Below, in pieces: positions 6,146 to 8,243 of a stretch of DNA of 8,243 bases (within the stretch, counting starts at the first letter, position 1; the number at the start of each line of letters is the position of its first letter). Source of the DNA: Verrucomicrobiota bacterium. GTDB taxonomy: Bacteria; Verrucomicrobiota; Verrucomicrobiia; Chthoniobacterales; UBA10450. The translations under genes and the position numbers were made by a program. Where the stretch lies: assembly GCA_003218815.1 (NCBI GenBank), contig QHON01000084.1, positions 1 through 8,243 on the forward strand. Reading direction: 5' to 3'. The notes under the pieces were generated by a model that saw only the letters and a list, made by a program, of their open reading frames with translations, was not told the DNA's origin and searched no databases.

Positions 6146-8243
6146 ATGCGGATTAGTGATTTCATCGCGCAAATTATTACGCAACGGCGGGCGCTCGTTT
6201 GGTCCAGCGTTGCCGTGCTCGCGCTCGGCTGCATCGCAACTCTCGTCACCCAGCTGCGGCTTGATTCTGATGTGCTCAACATTTTGCCCGCGAGTTTTCG
6301 TTCGGTCGCAGGCCTGAAAATTTACGATCGCGAGTTTGAGCAAACCCGGCAGCTCACTTTCGCCCTGGTTTGTGCCCCGGCGGATGTCGAAAAGCTGGAA
6401 GAATTTGCGCCGGTGTTCGCCGACAAATTGCGCCAGCAATCCTGGTGCACGCGTGTACTCGCGGGCTCGCCGATGCAGACGCCCGATGGAATCCGCGATC
6501 TCCAATCGATCGCGGTGCCGTTGCTCTTGAACCTGGAACCGGGCGTTTTCAATGAGACGATGTCGATCTTGCAACCGCAAAAAATTCGCGATCGCCTGAA
6601 TCGCTTGCATCAGCAGATTGAGGCAGGGTCGCCGGGACCAGAGTTTGAGCTCGCGTTCGACCCTCTCGGTCTAATTGCTCCGGCGCTCAAACCTTTCGCA
6701 GAAAGCACCGCCATCGAAGAAGACCAGCCGCTTGCTTCTTCCGACCGCACGATGCGGGTCTTCCTGGCGGTGACAAACCAGGAATCAATTAGTGCATTCG
6801 CGTGCCAGCGTTTGATGCGTCAGGTAAATGCCTTTCGCGCAAACGCACGCGAGGGCTGGGATGGCGGCCCGTTGGAGATTCTTGTGACCGGACGTTCCGC
6901 CTATGTAGCGGAAATCTCCCTCAGCATGCGCTACGACATTGTCGCAACGTTACTCGGCTCCGTTGTGCTCGTGGGCACCATTTTCTTCATTGGTTTTCGT
7001 CGATGGCTGCCGTTGCTCGGCATGGGATTTTCACTCCTACTCTCGTGCCTGTTGGCGCTTACGTTCGGCCTTCTCATTTTCCAACAACTCAGCATGGTGA
7101 GCGTGGGCTTTTGCGCCATTCTCGTTGGCCTCGGCGTTGATTTCGCCATCCTCACCTTTGGACGTTATCAGCAAGCGCGGATCGACGGAGAATCACATCG
7201 CCACGGCATCGCCACCTCGGTTGCAAAACTTGGACGCGCGGTTTTCTTTGGCGCACTTACCACTGCGGTCGGATTTCTGGCACTTATCCTGAGTGGATCG
7301 TTGGGCTTCTCGCAGCTCGGTGTGCTCATCGCTATCGGCATTTTCTTTGCCGGTCTTTTCATGTGCACAATCTTATTTCTTTTTGTTCGCGAACGGCAGC
7401 CCCCACTCCGTCATGATTGGGTCTTCGAGATGGTAAAAAAATATGTGCGGTCGAGCGTGGAGCGCCCTGCGCCCATCTTAATTTTCGCAAGCGCGCTCTT
7501 GTTGTTGCTGACCGTAATCGGATTTTCGCCTGTCCCACCACTTCACTTCGAGGCGAGCACACGTTCACTGGAACCGAAAAACAGTCGTGCCAGTCGCGCG
7601 CTTCAAGCGATCATGCACAAAATGCCGATCCGTTGGGAGCCGGTGATAGCCATTGTGCAGGCGAACAATTCGCAAGAATTGTACGACGACTGGCAGACAA
7701 TTGTCGCACATTGGAGCGAGCTTCAGACGGCGGGCAAAATCAAAAGCTTTTCCACACCGGCGGCTCTTTGCCTTTCGCCAAAGTCAATGCGACAAAATCG
7801 CGAACAGTTAAGCAAGATTGATTTTCAAACGGCGCGCCAAACACTCGACCAAACACTCGATGCCGAAGGATTTAGCCGCGATGCGTTCGCGCCGGCTTTC
7901 ACGCTGCTCGATAATTTGCAACATCTTGTCGATCCGAACGCTCCTCTGCCGAATTGGCGAGAAAAGTTGCCGGCATCATCGAGTTGGTGGTTTTTAGTTG
8001 ATCGCTATTTCGCCCAAGACCCGCTGCTTACCACTGGGTTTGTCACTACCAACGAACCGGTCTCCACATATGCGCAGCGGGTAAATCTGGGACGCGATCT
8101 ACCGGTGACGGGGATCCCAATGACCCTCTCGGGCTGGAGTTATGCGCTTGCCGATTTGTTGCCATGGTCACACCGGCAACTTCTCATCATCAGCGCGTTG
8201 ATGGCGATTTTTGACGTTTCGCTGCTCGCGATTCTGTATCGCG
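6146..8243 (+). CDS. MMPL/RND-family exporter, 3' end beyond the window
   Basis: The frame is open from ATG 6146 to the window edge (699 codons) with no stop, so the protein is truncated only by the window. Topology is that of an RND pump of the MMPL/predicted-exporter type (COG4258-like). Helix 1 is near 17-36, followed by a periplasmic domain about 37-262 with the usual LRLDSDVLNILP start. A helix bundle spans 265-405 and includes LVGLGVDFAI with Asp332, the conserved proton-relay region of RND pumps. Helix 7 is near 443-460, opening the second periplasmic domain with FEASTRSLEPKNSRASRAL, and helix 8 begins near 677. Family members usually run to about 800 residues, so some 100-150 residues are missing. 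Such pumps move lipids or lipid-like polyketides, driven by protons; the cargo here is probably the product handled by the upstream flavoprotein. It starts 50 bp after the lipoprotein gene, without a ribosome site. Confidence 0.85.
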   Translation, partial: MRISDFIAQIITQRRALVWSSVAVLALGCIATLVTQLRLDSDVLNILPASFRSVAGLKIYDREFEQTRQLTFALVCAPADVEKLEEFAPVFADKLRQQSWCTRVLAGSPMQTPDGIRDLQSIAVPLLLNLEPGVFNETMSILQPQKIRDRLNRLHQQIEAGSPGPEFELAFDPLGLIAPALKPFAESTAIEEDQPLASSDRTMRVFLAVTNQESISAFACQRLMRQVNAFRANAREGWDGGPLEILVTGRSAYVAEISLSMRYDIVATLLGSVVLVGTIFFIGFRRWLPLLGMGFSLLLSCLLALTFGLLIFQQLSMVSVGFCAILVGLGVDFAILTFGRYQQARIDGESHRHGIATSVAKLGRAVFFGALTTAVGFLALILSGSLGFSQLGVLIAIGIFFAGLFMCTILFLFVRERQPPLRHDWVFEMVKKYVRSSVERPAPILIFASALLLLLTVIGFSPVPPLHFEASTRSLEPKNSRASRALQAIMHKMPIRWEPVIAIVQANNSQELYDDWQTIVAHWSELQTAGKIKSFSTPAALCLSPKSMRQNREQLSKIDFQTARQTLDQTLDAEGFSRDAFAPAFTLLDNLQHLVDPNAPLPNWREKLPASSSWWFLVDRYFAQDPLLTTGFVTTNEPVSTYAQRVNLGRDLPVTGIPMTLSGWSYALADLLPWSHRQLLIISALMAIFDVSLLAILYR

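Noticed and set aside
5747..6610. A 287-codon leftward open frame across the lipoprotein and the start of the MMPL gene.
   Set aside because: It is antisense to two well-supported genes, is Arg/Gln-rich and has no recognisable motif.

Overview
The window looks like a chromosomal segment of a Gram-negative bacterium with moderately high GC. My best guess is a soil Verrucomicrobium (Spartobacteria/Chthoniobacter-like), because the combination of a Gpi18-like GT-C protein, a WTQ..DTGP kelch protein, a lone LptF/LptG permease and a flavoprotein-lipoprotein-MMPL block resembles what I recall from that group. This is recollection, not a search result. An LPS-export permease, a lipobox lipoprotein and an MMPL/RND pump support an outer-membrane-bearing cell. 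No tRNA, rRNA, CRISPR array, insertion sequence or phage gene is visible.

Layout. Positions 1-177 hold a possible 5' fragment of a leftward gene running off the left edge. From about 178/284 to 1816 (+) lies a multi-spanning GT-C type glycosyltransferase whose N-terminus seems to be split off by a one-base frameshift at an A6 run (270-275). Positions 1926-2876 (+) encode a six-repeat kelch beta-propeller, preceded by a good sigma-70-like promoter placed so that the mRNA would be nearly leaderless. A 206-bp convergent gap follows, then a leftward LptF/LptG-family LPS permease (3083-4189). A 167-bp divergent intergenic region carries three helically phased decamers. Next comes a rightward, operon-like block: a flavin-dependent halogenase-like oxidoreductase (4357-5667), a small lipoprotein 5 bp downstream (5673-6095), and an MMPL/RND exporter (6146 to beyond the right edge, open for 699 codons).

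How the genes fit together. The right-hand block combines a halogenase-like flavoprotein, an outer-membrane-type lipoprotein and an MMPL exporter. From established knowledge this resembles the tailoring/export end of aryl polyene or dialkylresorcinol/flexirubin-type pigment clusters, in which a lipid-like polyketide is exported to the outer membrane. No ketosynthase, ACP or ligase is inside the window, so the assignment rests on what lies beyond 8243. The LptF/G permease and the GT-C enzyme are also cell-envelope functions, so most of the window concerns the envelope. The kelch protein has no signal peptide and no assignable role. The most notable points are the intact halogenase signature motifs in the flavoprotein, the probable frameshift in the GT-C gene, and the leaderless promoter of the kelch gene.
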